From Geminicoccaceae bacterium (GTDB lineage: Bacteria > Pseudomonadota > Alphaproteobacteria > Geminicoccales > Geminicoccaceae), in NCBI GenBank assembly GCA_030824835.1, contig JAPJRA010000140.1:1-7976 (forward strand): a DNA stretch of 7,976 nt. Direction: 5' to 3'. Below, one piece after another: positions 1 to 7,631 of this stretch; positions within the stretch are counted from its first letter, which is position 1; every line of letters starts with the position of its first letter. A program made the position numbers and the translations under genes. The notes beneath the pieces are model-generated. The model was not told where the DNA came from. It was given only the letters and a program-made list of their open reading frames with translations, and made no database searches.

Positions 1-450
1 TCGCTCGATGTCGCGCTCGCCCATGTAGACAATGCACTCGAGCCCGAACCGCGCGGCCACCGTGGCGGTCGCGACGCCATGCTGGCCGGCACCGGTCTCG
101 GCGATGATCCGCTTTTTGCCCATGCGGCGGGCGAGTATCATCTGGCCGAGCACGTTGTTGATCTTGTGTGCGCCGGTATGGTTGAGCTCATCGCGCTTGA
201 AGTAGATCCGGGCCCCACCGAGATGCCCGGTCAGGCGCTCGGCAAGGTAGAGCGGCGATGGACGGCCGACATAATCCTTGAACCAGCCCTCGAGCTCGGC
301 GCCGAATGCTGGATCACGCTTGGCCACCTCGTAAGCCTGCTCAAGCTCCAAGATCAGCGGCATCAGCGTCTCAGCGACGAACCTGCCGCCGTGGATGCCG
401 AACCGGCCATGTTCATCTGGCCCGGTGCGCAGACTGTTGGGCAAGGTCAT
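1..450 (-). CDS. trpB: Tryptophan synthase beta subunit, N-terminal 150 residues (cut by window edge)
   Basis: This PLP enzyme joins indole with L-serine to form L-tryptophan, in the cytoplasmic alpha2-beta2 complex with TrpA. My translation of the minus strand from the ATG at 448-450 stays open to the window edge and covers 150 residues of a usual length near 400. It starts [18 protein letters not shown] and carries the family blocks [11 protein letters not shown] (21-31), [12 protein letters not shown] (62-73) and [12 protein letters not shown] (88-99), where Lys96 is the expected PLP Schiff-base lysine. It also has AETGAGQHG (117-125), where Glu118 matches the catalytic glutamate, and GERDIER at the cut edge. 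A Shine-Dalgarno-like AGAGGA (459-464) lies 8 nt before the ATG and overlaps the trpF stop. The gap to trpF is 13 bp, so the two are very probably cotranscribed. trpA would be expected next, outside the window. Confidence 0.97.
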   Translation of the reverse strand, partial: MTLPNSLRTGPDEHGRFGIHGGRFVAETLMPLILELEQAYEVAKRDPAFGAELEGWFKDYVGRPSPLYLAERLTGHLGGARIYFKRDELNHTGAHKINNVLGQMILARRMGKKRIIAETGAGQHGVATATVAARFGLECIVYMGERDIER

Positions 451-463
451 CGCAAAGATCCTC

Positions 464-1126
464 TCACGCGTCGGCCGCTGCCGCGTCGATCCGGCGGGCT
501 GCCGCGAAAAACGCCTCGAGCTTCTCCGGGTCCTTGATCCCCGGACGGCTCTCGACACCCGAGGAGACGTCGACAATAGGCGCTCGGGTCAGGGCGACTG
601 CAGCTTGGAGATTGGTGGCGTGCAGCCCTCCGGCAAGCAGCCAGGGCTTCGCAAGCGACAAGGACTGCAGCAGCCGCCAGTCGAAGGGCAGGCCGTGGCC
701 GCCGGGCCACGCTGCATCGCGGGGCGGCTTGGCATCGAACAGCAGCATGTCGGCGGTGTCTGCAAAGGCCGACACGGACAAGAGGTCCTCAGCGGTCTCG
801 ACTCGCAAGGCCTTGATCACCCGACAGCCCGAGCGCAGCACGATTTCGGCAACGCGCTCCGGTGTCTCGTAGCCGTGGAGCTGCAGCACATCCAGCGGGA
901 CTGCCTGAAGAAGGGTATCGATCTCCGCATCCGTAGCATCGACAACGAGGCCGACGGTCTCGATACCTATCGGTACAGCCGACACCAGCTCGCGGGCACG
1001 GGCCGGATCGAGGTAGCGGGGAGAGGGCGGATAGAACACGAAGCCCAAGAACGCGGCGCCGAGGTCAGCCGCCTGGGCGACCCGGTCCGGCTCGGTGAGT
1101 CCACAGATCTTGACCTGAAGGGCCAC
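464..1126 (-). CDS. trpF: Phosphoribosylanthranilate isomerase
   Basis: TrpF catalyses the Amadori rearrangement of N-(5'-phosphoribosyl)anthranilate to CdRP, the third step of tryptophan synthesis from chorismate, in the cytoplasm. The 220-residue product has normal length for a monofunctional (beta/alpha)8 TrpF. The start is [10 protein letters not shown], with Cys8 as the expected general base. LQLHG lies at 81-85, and Asp131 in LLFDAKPP is the expected general acid. The phosphate-binding loops are PGGHG (141-145), AGGL (165-168) and VDVSSGVES (185-193). The start codon is GTG (1124-1126), only 1 nt after the pyrF TAG, and no strong Shine-Dalgarno site is visible, so translation is probably coupled to pyrF. 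trpB follows after 13 bp. The C-terminal tail [10 protein letters not shown] is alanine-rich and looks unimportant. Confidence 0.97.
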   Translation of the reverse strand: MALQVKICGLTEPDRVAQAADLGAAFLGFVFYPPSPRYLDPARARELVSAVPIGIETVGLVVDATDAEIDTLLQAVPLDVLQLHGYETPERVAEIVLRSGCRVIKALRVETAEDLLSVSAFADTADMLLFDAKPPRDAAWPGGHGLPFDWRLLQSLSLAKPWLLAGGLHATNLQAAVALTRAPIVDVSSGVESRPGIKDPEKLEAFFAAARRIDAAAADA

Positions 1127-1127
1127 G

Positions 1128-1838
1128 CTAGGCTGTCGCCTGCAATTGCCGCGCGACGGCCGCAGCGGCTTCGGCCGGAGAGGCAGCGTGGGTGATCGGC
1201 CTACCGATCACCAGAATGTCGGCGCCCGCTGCCAAAGCTTCGGCTGGCCCCATGGTGCGCTTCTGGTCGTCGCCCCCGGAACTAGGCCGGATGCCCGGTA
1301 CCACCAAGCGTGGCATGCCGCCGAGGGCAGCACGCAGGGTCGCAACTTCCAGCGGTGAGCAAACGAGGCCGGGCAACCCGGCCTCGAGCGCGAGGCTGCT
1401 CAGTCGCAGCACCTGCTCGGCCGGCTTCGCCGATACACCAGTGGAGATCAGATCAGCCTCATCCAGGCTAGTGAGAACGGTAACCCCCAGCAGCACAAGC
1501 TTGGTAGGCGCGCTGGCTGCGGCGGCTACGGCTGTCTCGAGCATCTCTCGACCGCCGGCAGCATGCAGGGTGAGCATCGCTACACCCAACCGCCCGACCT
1601 CGCGCACGGCGCCCGCCACGGTGTTGGGGATGTCGTGCAGCTTCAGATCGAGAAATACCGGCAGACCCAGCGCTACCACGGCCTCGACCCCGCGCGGACC
1701 CTGGGCCGCGAAGAACTCGAGCCCGAGCTTGACACCACCGACATGCGAAGAGACGGCACGAGCAAGTGCCAGGGCCCCATCGAGATCGGGGCGGTCGATG
1801 GCGCAGAAGATTGGGTTGGCGGGCACGGGAACCTGCAT
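1128..1838 (-). CDS. pyrF: Orotidine 5'-phosphate decarboxylase
   Basis: PyrF decarboxylates OMP to UMP, the last step of de novo pyrimidine synthesis, in the cytoplasm. The protein has 236 residues, a typical bacterial length. Lys37 lies in GVKLG, and the signature VFLDLKLHDIPNTV (61-74) holds the charged catalytic residues Asp64, Lys66 and Asp69. The phosphate-binding region is VVPGIRPSSGGDDQKR (179-194) and ILVIGRPIT (208-216), with Gln192 and Arg212 as the expected ligands. The start at ATG 1836-1838 is supported by the ordinary beta-strand opening NPIFCAID, although no clear Shine-Dalgarno sequence precedes it. A promoter lies just upstream (1868-1896), so pyrF is probably the first gene of a pyrF-trpF-trpB unit. 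trpF begins 1 nt after its stop codon. Confidence 0.98.
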   Translation of the reverse strand: MQVPVPANPIFCAIDRPDLDGALALARAVSSHVGGVKLGLEFFAAQGPRGVEAVVALGLPVFLDLKLHDIPNTVAGAVREVGRLGVAMLTLHAAGGREMLETAVAAAASAPTKLVLLGVTVLTSLDEADLISTGVSAKPAEQVLRLSSLALEAGLPGLVCSPLEVATLRAALGGMPRLVVPGIRPSSGGDDQKRTMGPAEALAAGADILVIGRPITHAASPAEAAAAVARQLQATA

Positions 1839-1867
1839 ATTCGGTAGGCTGAAGCGAGCGGAGCGCG

Positions 1868-1896
1868 CTTATAGCAGACCCATCGGGCACTGCCAA
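1868..1896 (-). promoter_or_regulatory. Probable sigma70-type promoter of pyrF-trpF-trpB
   Basis: On the minus strand there is a -35 box TTGGCA (1891-1896), a spacer of exactly 17 bp and a -10 box TATAAG (1868-1873). The two boxes differ from TTGACA and TATAAT by one base each. The element starts about 10 bp after the upstream reductase stop codon and would begin transcription near 1861, giving a leader of roughly 23 nt. A small inverted repeat AAGCG/CGCTT (1852-1856 and 1866-1870) overlaps the -10 box. The box match and spacing are read directly; activity is inferred. Confidence 0.6.
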
Positions 1897-1906
1897 AGAG
1901 CGTCGG

Positions 1907-2857
1907 TCAGTGGCGGGATATGGTGGCCGCGTGGACCAGCTTGGCCGCGACCAGATCCTCCAGCGCCGTGCCGACCGACTTGAAAACCGTGATGGTGGAC
2001 GGCTCGCGGCGGCCGACGTGAGTACCACCGCACAGATCGCGCAGCTCCGCTCGAATGTGCTCGCGGGTGAGCGCTCCGGAGCGGATCGCCTGCAGCACGT
2101 CGCCGGCCTCGGCCAGCGCTCCTTCGAACGTATCGACGAAGACCTCGCCCACCCGCATCACCTCGTCGTCGCTCTCGCGCATGTCCTGGGTGAAGCTGCC
2201 GACAAGATCGACATGGGTGCCGGGTCGAAGCCAGCTGCCCCGTATCATTGGCTCACGGCTCAACGTGGCGCAGGAGACGATGTCTGCCGTGCGCACGGCC
2301 GCCTCAAGGTCGTCGACCACCGTGACCGGCAGCGCCTCAGCAGCAAAGCCCTGCGCGATTGCCTCGGCTCGTGCCAGCGAGCGATTCCAGAGCCTGACCT
2401 CGGCGATCGGCCGCACCGCAGCATGGGCGCGAATCAGGTGCGGCGACATCGCCCCGGCGCCGACCATGGTCAAGACCCGGGCGTCAGTACGGGCCAGGTA
2501 CGAAGCCGCGAGGGCGGAGGCTGCGGCAGTGCGACGCACGGTGAGCGCCGCGCCATCCATGACGGCCAGCGGTGTGCCGGTCGGGCCGTCGAACAGCACG
2601 TAGAGACCCTGCACGGAGGGGAGGCCCTTGGTTTCGTTGCCGGCGGCGATGTGGACGAGCTTGACCCCGGTGACGTCACCAACACGCCACGCCGGCATTA
2701 GCAGCAAGACTGCCGGCTCCTGGCCGGGTCGGGGCACCTCGTGATGGTGCCGTACCGGTACGGCGGCGCCGTCGCGGAACCCTTGCCGGAGCGCCTCGAC
2801 CAGGACAGCGTAGGGCAACGCCGTCTCGACGGCTGCCGCTCCGATCATGCGCAGCAT
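1907..2857 (-). CDS. Ornithine cyclodeaminase/mu-crystallin family NAD(P)-dependent reductase (probably a ketimine reductase)
   Basis: This cytoplasmic dehydrogenase has 316 residues, the usual length for the mu-crystallin/ornithine cyclodeaminase (OCD) family. Visible features are Arg36 in VPVRHH, the substrate-binding Lys66 in VTGVKLVHI, the segment GLPSVQGLYVLFDGPTGTPLAVMDG (78-102), LTVRRTAA (105-112) and a Rossmann motif MVGAGAMSPHL (131-141). The later block HVDLVGSFTQDMRESDDE (215-232) replaces the GGDxPGKxE pattern that true ornithine cyclodeaminases use for their catalytic aspartate. I infer that it reduces a cyclic ketimine such as delta1-pyrroline-2-carboxylate, or a related imino acid, rather than deaminating ornithine; the substrate cannot be read from sequence. 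The ATG at 2855-2857 follows the lapA stop by 7 bp. A second ATG at 2846-2848 is also possible, and neither has a good ribosome site. Its role among trp and pyr genes is unclear. Confidence 0.85.
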   Translation of the reverse strand: MLRMIGAAAVETALPYAVLVEALRQGFRDGAAVPVRHHHEVPRPGQEPAVLLLMPAWRVGDVTGVKLVHIAAGNETKGLPSVQGLYVLFDGPTGTPLAVMDGAALTVRRTAAASALAASYLARTDARVLTMVGAGAMSPHLIRAHAAVRPIAEVRLWNRSLARAEAIAQGFAAEALPVTVVDDLEAAVRTADIVSCATLSREPMIRGSWLRPGTHVDLVGSFTQDMRESDDEVMRVGEVFVDTFEGALAEAGDVLQAIRSGALTREHIRAELRDLCGGTHVGRREPSTITVFKSVGTALEDLVAAKLVHAATISRH

Positions 2858-2864
2858 GGGCCGG

Positions 2865-3215
2865 TCAGACGTGCGGTGCCGCCAGCGCCAGGGACTGCGT
2901 CTTGCGCCGGGCCTGTTCTAGGGCTTCCTGCTCCTCGCGCTCGCGGGTCAGCCTATCTTGGTACTCGACAGCAGCCACCTTGCGCCGCAACTGGCGCGCC
3001 TCTCGGCGCTTGCTCTGGCTCGATAGCCAAAACGCCGTGCCTCCCAGCAGCGCGCCGAGGACGAGACCGGCCAGGAAGACCGCGTAGAGCGGCATCCGGA
3101 ACTGGAATGGCAGCGGCCAGAAGATGACCTCGACGATGCCGCGGTTGTCGACCGCGAGCATGACGATGACGATGACGCCCACCAGGGCGAGCAGCAGGCG
3201 AACGAGCTTGATCAT
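2865..3215 (-). CDS. lapA: LapA-domain (DUF1049) inner-membrane protein
   Basis: This is a small membrane protein of 116 residues with the LapA (DUF1049) layout: a first hydrophobic helix at about 4-22, a short polar link with the family-like stretch AVDNRGIVEVIFWPLPF (21-37), a second hydrophobic helix at about 43-64 ending in FWLS, and a charged cytoplasmic tail (68-106) rich in Arg, Glu and Gln that looks like a coiled coil. In E. coli, LapA works with LapB in controlling lipopolysaccharide assembly; the same role here is inferred from family and from its usual position after ihfB. GGAG lies 9 nt before the ATG at 3213-3215. The gap to ihfB is 40 bp and to the downstream reductase 7 bp, which suggests one transcript. 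The terminal part (107-116) looks unstructured. Confidence 0.88.
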   Translation of the reverse strand: MIKLVRLLLALVGVIVIVMLAVDNRGIVEVIFWPLPFQFRMPLYAVFLAGLVLGALLGGTAFWLSSQSKRREARQLRRKVAAVEYQDRLTREREEQEALEQARRKTQSLALAAPHV

Positions 3216-3255
3216 CGGTGCCGACTCCGGGTGTTGCGTCCAGGCGGGAAGGGCT

Positions 3256-3540
3256 TCACGCGAAGACGTTCAAACGTTCACGCAGTTCTTTGCCGGTTTT
3301 GAAGTACGGGACAACCTTGTTCGGCACTGCCACTTCGTCGCCGGTACGAGGGTTGCGTCCAACACGCTCGCCACGGGCCCGCACCGAAAAGGCGCCGAAG
3401 CCGCGGAGCTCGACGCGGTCGCCGCGAGACAGGGCAGCGCTGACCTCTTCAAACACCGTGCTCACGATGCGTTCAATGTCGCGTATATAGAGATGCGGAT
3501 TCGCCTCGGCGAGCCGCTTGATCAGGTCCGACTTGGTCAT
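3256..3540 (-). CDS. ihfB: Integration host factor beta subunit
   Basis: IHF-beta pairs with IHF-alpha to bind and sharply bend DNA at specific sites in transcription, recombination and replication. The product has 94 residues, the same length as E. coli IHF-beta. It starts [17 protein letters not shown], as that family does. [13 protein letters not shown] (42-54) leads into the beta-arm with [10 protein letters not shown] (61-70), in which Pro64 is the DNA-intercalating proline. [14 protein letters not shown] (78-91) ends the protein. The ATG at 3538-3540 is chosen because it gives the family start; the reading frame continues upstream to 3609, but that extension is unlike any IHF. The GGAGG at 3542-3546 sits only 1 nt from the ATG, which is unusually close. 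The product could be confused with HU, but the start and the RGFGAFSVR block favour IHF-beta. Confidence 0.96.
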   Translation of the reverse strand: MTKSDLIKRLAEANPHLYIRDIERIVSTVFEEVSAALSRGDRVELRGFGAFSVRARGERVGRNPRTGDEVAVPNKVVPYFKTGKELRERLNVFA

Positions 3541-3545
3541 GCCTC

Positions 3546-3590
3546 CGATCCGGTGCTCTAGGCACACTTGCGATCCGAGACCTCGGATCG
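3546..3590 (-). promoter_or_regulatory. ihfB leader with perfect dyad and alternative pairing at the Shine-Dalgarno
   Basis: The leader holds a perfect 9-bp inverted repeat, CGATCCGAG (3571-3579) and CTCGGATCG (3582-3590), separated by 2 bp. A third copy of the core, CGGATCG on the transcript (3546-3552), ends on the first G of the ribosome site GGAGG (3542-3546). The upstream arm could therefore pair with either the near arm or the one touching the ribosome site. It may be a DNA operator, an RNA switch or both; the repeats are seen and the function is inferred. Confidence 0.45.
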
Positions 3591-3599
3591 TTTCGTGAG

Positions 3600-3628
3600 A
3601 CACTGCCAAAGGGGAGATGGACCGTCAA
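3600..3628 (-). promoter_or_regulatory. Possible promoter upstream of ihfB
   Basis: The minus strand has TTGACG (3623-3628), a 17-bp spacer and CAGTGT (3600-3605). The -35 box is good and the -10 box is weak, keeping only the A at position 2 and the final T. A start would fall near 3593, just before the leader dyad. It lies between the rpsA hairpin and ihfB, where an independent promoter makes sense. Confidence is low because of the poor -10. Confidence 0.3.
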
Positions 3629-3663
3629 GGAACCGGGCGATGAACCACGATCCCTCAACCGTC

Positions 3664-3708
3664 ACTGACGAAGTTGGGGCTCCGACCAACGGCCGGAGCC
3701 CCGCTTCA

Positions 3709-3713
<5 letters not shown>
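3664..3713 (-). terminator. Strong hairpin at the 3' end of rpsA, without a U-tract
   Basis: A perfect 9-bp GC-rich stem, GGGGCTCCG (3676-3684) and CGGAGCCCC (3694-3702), has a 9-nt loop. It extends outward through GAAG/CTTC (3670-3673 and 3704-3707) and ACTGA/TCAGT (3664-3668 and 3709-3713) with small mismatches, so the rpsA stop codon (3709-3711) lies inside the stem base. No run of U follows on the minus transcript, so it may act as a weak or Rho-assisted terminator or as a 3'-end stabiliser that separates highly expressed rpsA from ihfB. Confidence 0.6.
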
Positions 3714-5430
<1,717 letters not shown>

Positions 5431-5431
5431 T

Positions 5432-5473
5432 CCGACTCCTGGGTTGGTGCGGCTGCCCGAAGCGATCCGCACC
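5432..5473 (-). promoter_or_regulatory. rpsA leader: hairpin next to the Shine-Dalgarno site
   Basis: The 92-bp gap between cmk and rpsA contains a 7-bp perfect inverted repeat, GGTGCGG (5446-5452) and CCGCACC (5467-5473), with a 14-nt loop. The stem ends 5 nt before AGGAG (5436-5440), which is 5 nt from the rpsA ATG. In E. coli the rpsA start region is structured and S1 represses its own translation. A similar role here is only an inference from position. I see no convincing promoter in the gap. Confidence 0.4.
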
Positions 5474-5522
5474 GCCTGGCCATGGGACCAGGGTTGGGGT
5501 TTAAGTTAGCGAACGTTTCGTT

Positions 5523-6182
5523 TCAGCTGACGGTAGGCTGATCGACCGAAAGCCGGCCCATCTCGATATGGTCACGGGCAGCCGTGAAGGCAGCGTCCGC
5601 GTCGAGGCTGGTCGTGTCGAGCATCCAGGCGTCCGGAGCGACACGCATAGGCGCTACCACCCGGTCCGCATCGCGGCGGTCACGCTCCTGCAGCTCCTCT
5701 AAAACCGCCGCGTATATAGGCTCATCACCGCGTCGCCGCAACTCTTCGAACCGCCGCCTTGCTCGCTCGGCGTCACTGGCGGTGATGAAAAGTTTGAAGG
5801 TTGCATCGGGACAGATCACTGTGCCGACGTCGCGTCCAGCGAGCACTGCCCCCAGGCCGCGTGTGGCGAAGCGCCGCTGAAACGGCAGCAGGGCCGCTCG
5901 TACAGCTGGTACCGCCGCAACCTTCGATGCATTCTGGCCGATTCCTTCACCGCGCAGCCGGCTGGGATCGACATCCTCCGGTGCCAGCCTCTGCGCTATA
6001 GTCACAGCATCTTCGGCGTTGCCGGCATCAAGTCCACGGTCGAGCATCACCCGGGCTACGGCACGATAGAGCAGACCGGTATCAAGAAAGGTCAGGCCGA
6101 AGTGAGTGGCCAGACGGCGCGCAAGGGTACTCTTGCCGGACGCGGCTGGGCCGTCCACTGCGATCACAAGGGGCTGGCTCAC
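5523..6182 (-). CDS. cmk: (d)CMP kinase (cytidylate kinase)
   Basis: Cmk phosphorylates CMP and dCMP with ATP, recycling cytidine nucleotides for RNA and DNA synthesis in the cytoplasm. The product has 219 residues, a typical length. It opens with the P-loop VIAVDGPAASGKSTLARRLA (6-25), followed by FLDTGLLYRAVA (33-43), the segment IGQNASKVAAVPAVRAALLPFQR (81-103), and the CMP-binding block AGRDVGTVICPDATFKLFITA (115-135). The LID region has ARRRFEEL (141-148), and EELQERDRRDADR (162-174) carries the conserved RD-type arginines. The family usually has S in the segment DTGSxYR; here it is DTGLLYR, a mild change. The start codon is GTG (6180-6182) overlapping the aroA TGA as GTGA, so translation is probably coupled to aroA. 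rpsA follows after 92 bp, the common aroA-cmk-rpsA order. Confidence 0.97.
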   Translation of the reverse strand: MSQPLVIAVDGPAASGKSTLARRLATHFGLTFLDTGLLYRAVARVMLDRGLDAGNAEDAVTIAQRLAPEDVDPSRLRGEGIGQNASKVAAVPAVRAALLPFQRRFATRGLGAVLAGRDVGTVICPDATFKLFITASDAERARRRFEELRRRGDEPIYAAVLEELQERDRRDADRVVAPMRVAPDAWMLDTTSLDADAAFTAARDHIEMGRLSVDQPTVS

Positions 6183-7510
6183 GGCTGCTCTTCCAGCGGC
6201 TCGATTTGGGATCCAAGGCCGTTCAGCAATGCCGCGAAGCCGGGGAAGCTGGTCTCGATCGCCTCTGCGCCGGCCACCGTCACCGGGGCGGTGGCCAGCC
6301 CGCCCAGGACCAGGAAGCTCATCGCGATCCGATGATCCAGCCGCGCATCGACGGTCACGCCACCGGCCGGCCGCCGGCCGCCATGGACGATCAGGTCATC
6401 GCCGTGAATCTCCACGCGCACGCCGCATGCGGCAAGGCCTTCCGCCATGACCGCTAGTCGGTCGCTCTCCTTCACCCGCAACTCGCCGAGGCCGCGCATT
6501 ATCGTGGTGCCGCTGGCCAATGCCGCGGCCACGGAAAGGATCGGATACTCGTCGATCATCGTAGGTGCGCGGCCGGCAGGCACCTCGACACCGGTAAGCT
6601 GCCTGCCGCTGATCACCATATCGCCTACGTCCTCGCCGCCGGCGGTATGCTGATTCTCGATCGCGATGTCGGCGCCCATTTCCATGAGACTGGTGTAGAG
6701 TCCAGTCCGCAGTGGGTTGAGACACACCTTGCGCAGGCGCACCGAGGATCCATCGGTGACGACGGCCGCGACGGTCGGAAATGCCGCTGAGGACGGATCG
6801 CCGGGTACGACAAAACTCTGCGGAGACAGCTCGGGCTGGCCGGTGATCGATACGCGACGGCCACCACCCTCGATGGCTTCGGTGACGACCTCAGCTCCCA
6901 TGGCCGCCAGCATCCGCTCGCTGTGGTCTCGTGATGCCAGTGGCTCGATCACCGTCGTCCGACCTGGCGCATGCAACCCCGCGAGCAGCACGGCTGACTT
7001 GACCTGCGCGGAGGCCACCGGGCTGGCATACTCGATCGGCAGAAGGTCGGTGCGGCCTGTGAGCGCCAGCGGCAGACGGCCGCCAGAGCGGGCCAGGAAA
7101 GACACACCCATCCGGGACAAGGGCTCGATCACTCGCCGCATCGGTCGGGAGCGCAATGAGGCGTCGCCTGTAAGAAAGCTCGTGAATGCGTGACCGGCCA
7201 GCAAGCCCATAAGGAGTCGGGCACCGGTACCGGCATTGCCCATGTCGAGGACGTCCTCGGGTTCGGCCAAGCCGCCGACGCCCACACCCCAGGCCCGCCA
7301 GCGACCGGGGCCCAGTCGCTCGATCTCGACGCCCATGGCGCGCAGCGCCGCCGCGGTGGCGAGCACATCCTCGCCCTCGAGCAGCCCTTCGATGCGGCTC
7401 TCGCCCACCGCCATCCCCGCCAGCATGAGCGAGCGGTGCGAAATAGACTTGTCGCCCGGCAATACGGCCGCACCGGATAGTGCACCGTGGGGCGCTGCCC
7501 GCAACAACAT
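6179..7510 (-). CDS. aroA: 3-phosphoshikimate 1-carboxyvinyltransferase (EPSP synthase), class II type
   Basis: AroA transfers the enolpyruvyl group of PEP to shikimate 3-phosphate, the sixth step of the shikimate pathway, in the cytoplasm. From the ATG at 7508-7510 the product has 443 residues. It follows the class II (CP4-like) enzymes throughout: PGDKSISHRS (18-27, Lys21), LLEGEDV (43-49), DASLRSRPM (116-124), ASAQVKSAVLLAGL (166-179), ASRDHSERM (192-200), VPGDPSSAAFP (235-245), APTMIDEYPIL (315-325, Asp320 the expected base), GLGELRVKESDRL (340-352, Glu348) and LDHRIAMSFL (391-400). The loop around 91-96 reads GNAGTG, whereas CP4 has GNAATG. The class II motif NxTR is NPLR here (265-268). 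The start is the last ATG before the conserved PGDKS region; an upstream extension to 7663 would run through the divergent gene. Only a weak purine stretch precedes the ATG. It overlaps cmk by 4 bp. Confidence 0.97.
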   Translation of the reverse strand: MLLRAAPHGALSGAAVLPGDKSISHRSLMLAGMAVGESRIEGLLEGEDVLATAAALRAMGVEIERLGPGRWRAWGVGVGGLAEPEDVLDMGNAGTGARLLMGLLAGHAFTSFLTGDASLRSRPMRRVIEPLSRMGVSFLARSGGRLPLALTGRTDLLPIEYASPVASAQVKSAVLLAGLHAPGRTTVIEPLASRDHSERMLAAMGAEVVTEAIEGGGRRVSITGQPELSPQSFVVPGDPSSAAFPTVAAVVTDGSSVRLRKVCLNPLRTGLYTSLMEMGADIAIENQHTAGGEDVGDMVISGRQLTGVEVPAGRAPTMIDEYPILSVAAALASGTTIMRGLGELRVKESDRLAVMAEGLAACGVRVEIHGDDLIVHGGRRPAGGVTVDARLDHRIAMSFLVLGGLATAPVTVAGAEAIETSFPGFAALLNGLGSQIEPLEEQP

Positions 7511-7524
7511 GCTGAGACCCTGTA

Positions 7525-7540
7525 GGTTGGTTTGGTTTGG
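7525..7540 (+). repeat. Short GG-rich repeat in the aroA leader
   Basis: The plus strand reads GGTTGGTTTGGTTTGG, four GG pairs separated by 2, 3 and 3 thymines, which is a two-tier G-quadruplex pattern. It lies 15 bp upstream of the aroA ATG, and the aroA transcript carries the C-rich complement. The pattern is seen directly; any structural role is untested. Confidence 0.35.
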
Positions 7541-7563
7541 CCCGCCCGTTCGTGCGGAAATTG

Positions 7564-7595
7564 CTTTTGACAGGTCGGGTCGATCATGGCAATTG
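7564..7595. promoter_or_regulatory. Divergent, overlapping promoter candidates for aroA and the TIGR02300 gene
   Basis: On the plus strand a perfect -35 box TTGACA (7567-7572) is followed after 17 bp by a weak -10, CAATTG (7590-7595). On the minus strand TTGCCA (7587-7592) is followed after 17 bp by CAAAAG (7564-7569). Each -35 overlaps the other strand's -10, so the two polymerases would compete for the same DNA. Only the plus TTGACA is a strong match; the rest is tentative. Confidence 0.35.
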
Positions 7596-7631
7596 CCCCG
7601 CTCGCTCTCGACCGTCCACCGGAGAATGCTG

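Noticed and set aside
395..1195. A 266-codon open frame on the plus strand over trpF
   Set aside because: It lies antisense to a clear trpF and the ends of its neighbours, and the product has no family features; it is a high-GC shadow frame.
3541..3609. Upstream extension of ihfB to 3609
   Set aside because: IHF-beta proteins begin MTK(S/T); the 23 extra residues would be coded by the leader dyad and match no IHF feature.
5431..5472. Upstream GTG start for rpsA at 5472
   Set aside because: The extension does not look like S1, the GTG lies inside a hairpin arm, and AGGAG is ideally placed for the ATG at 5430.
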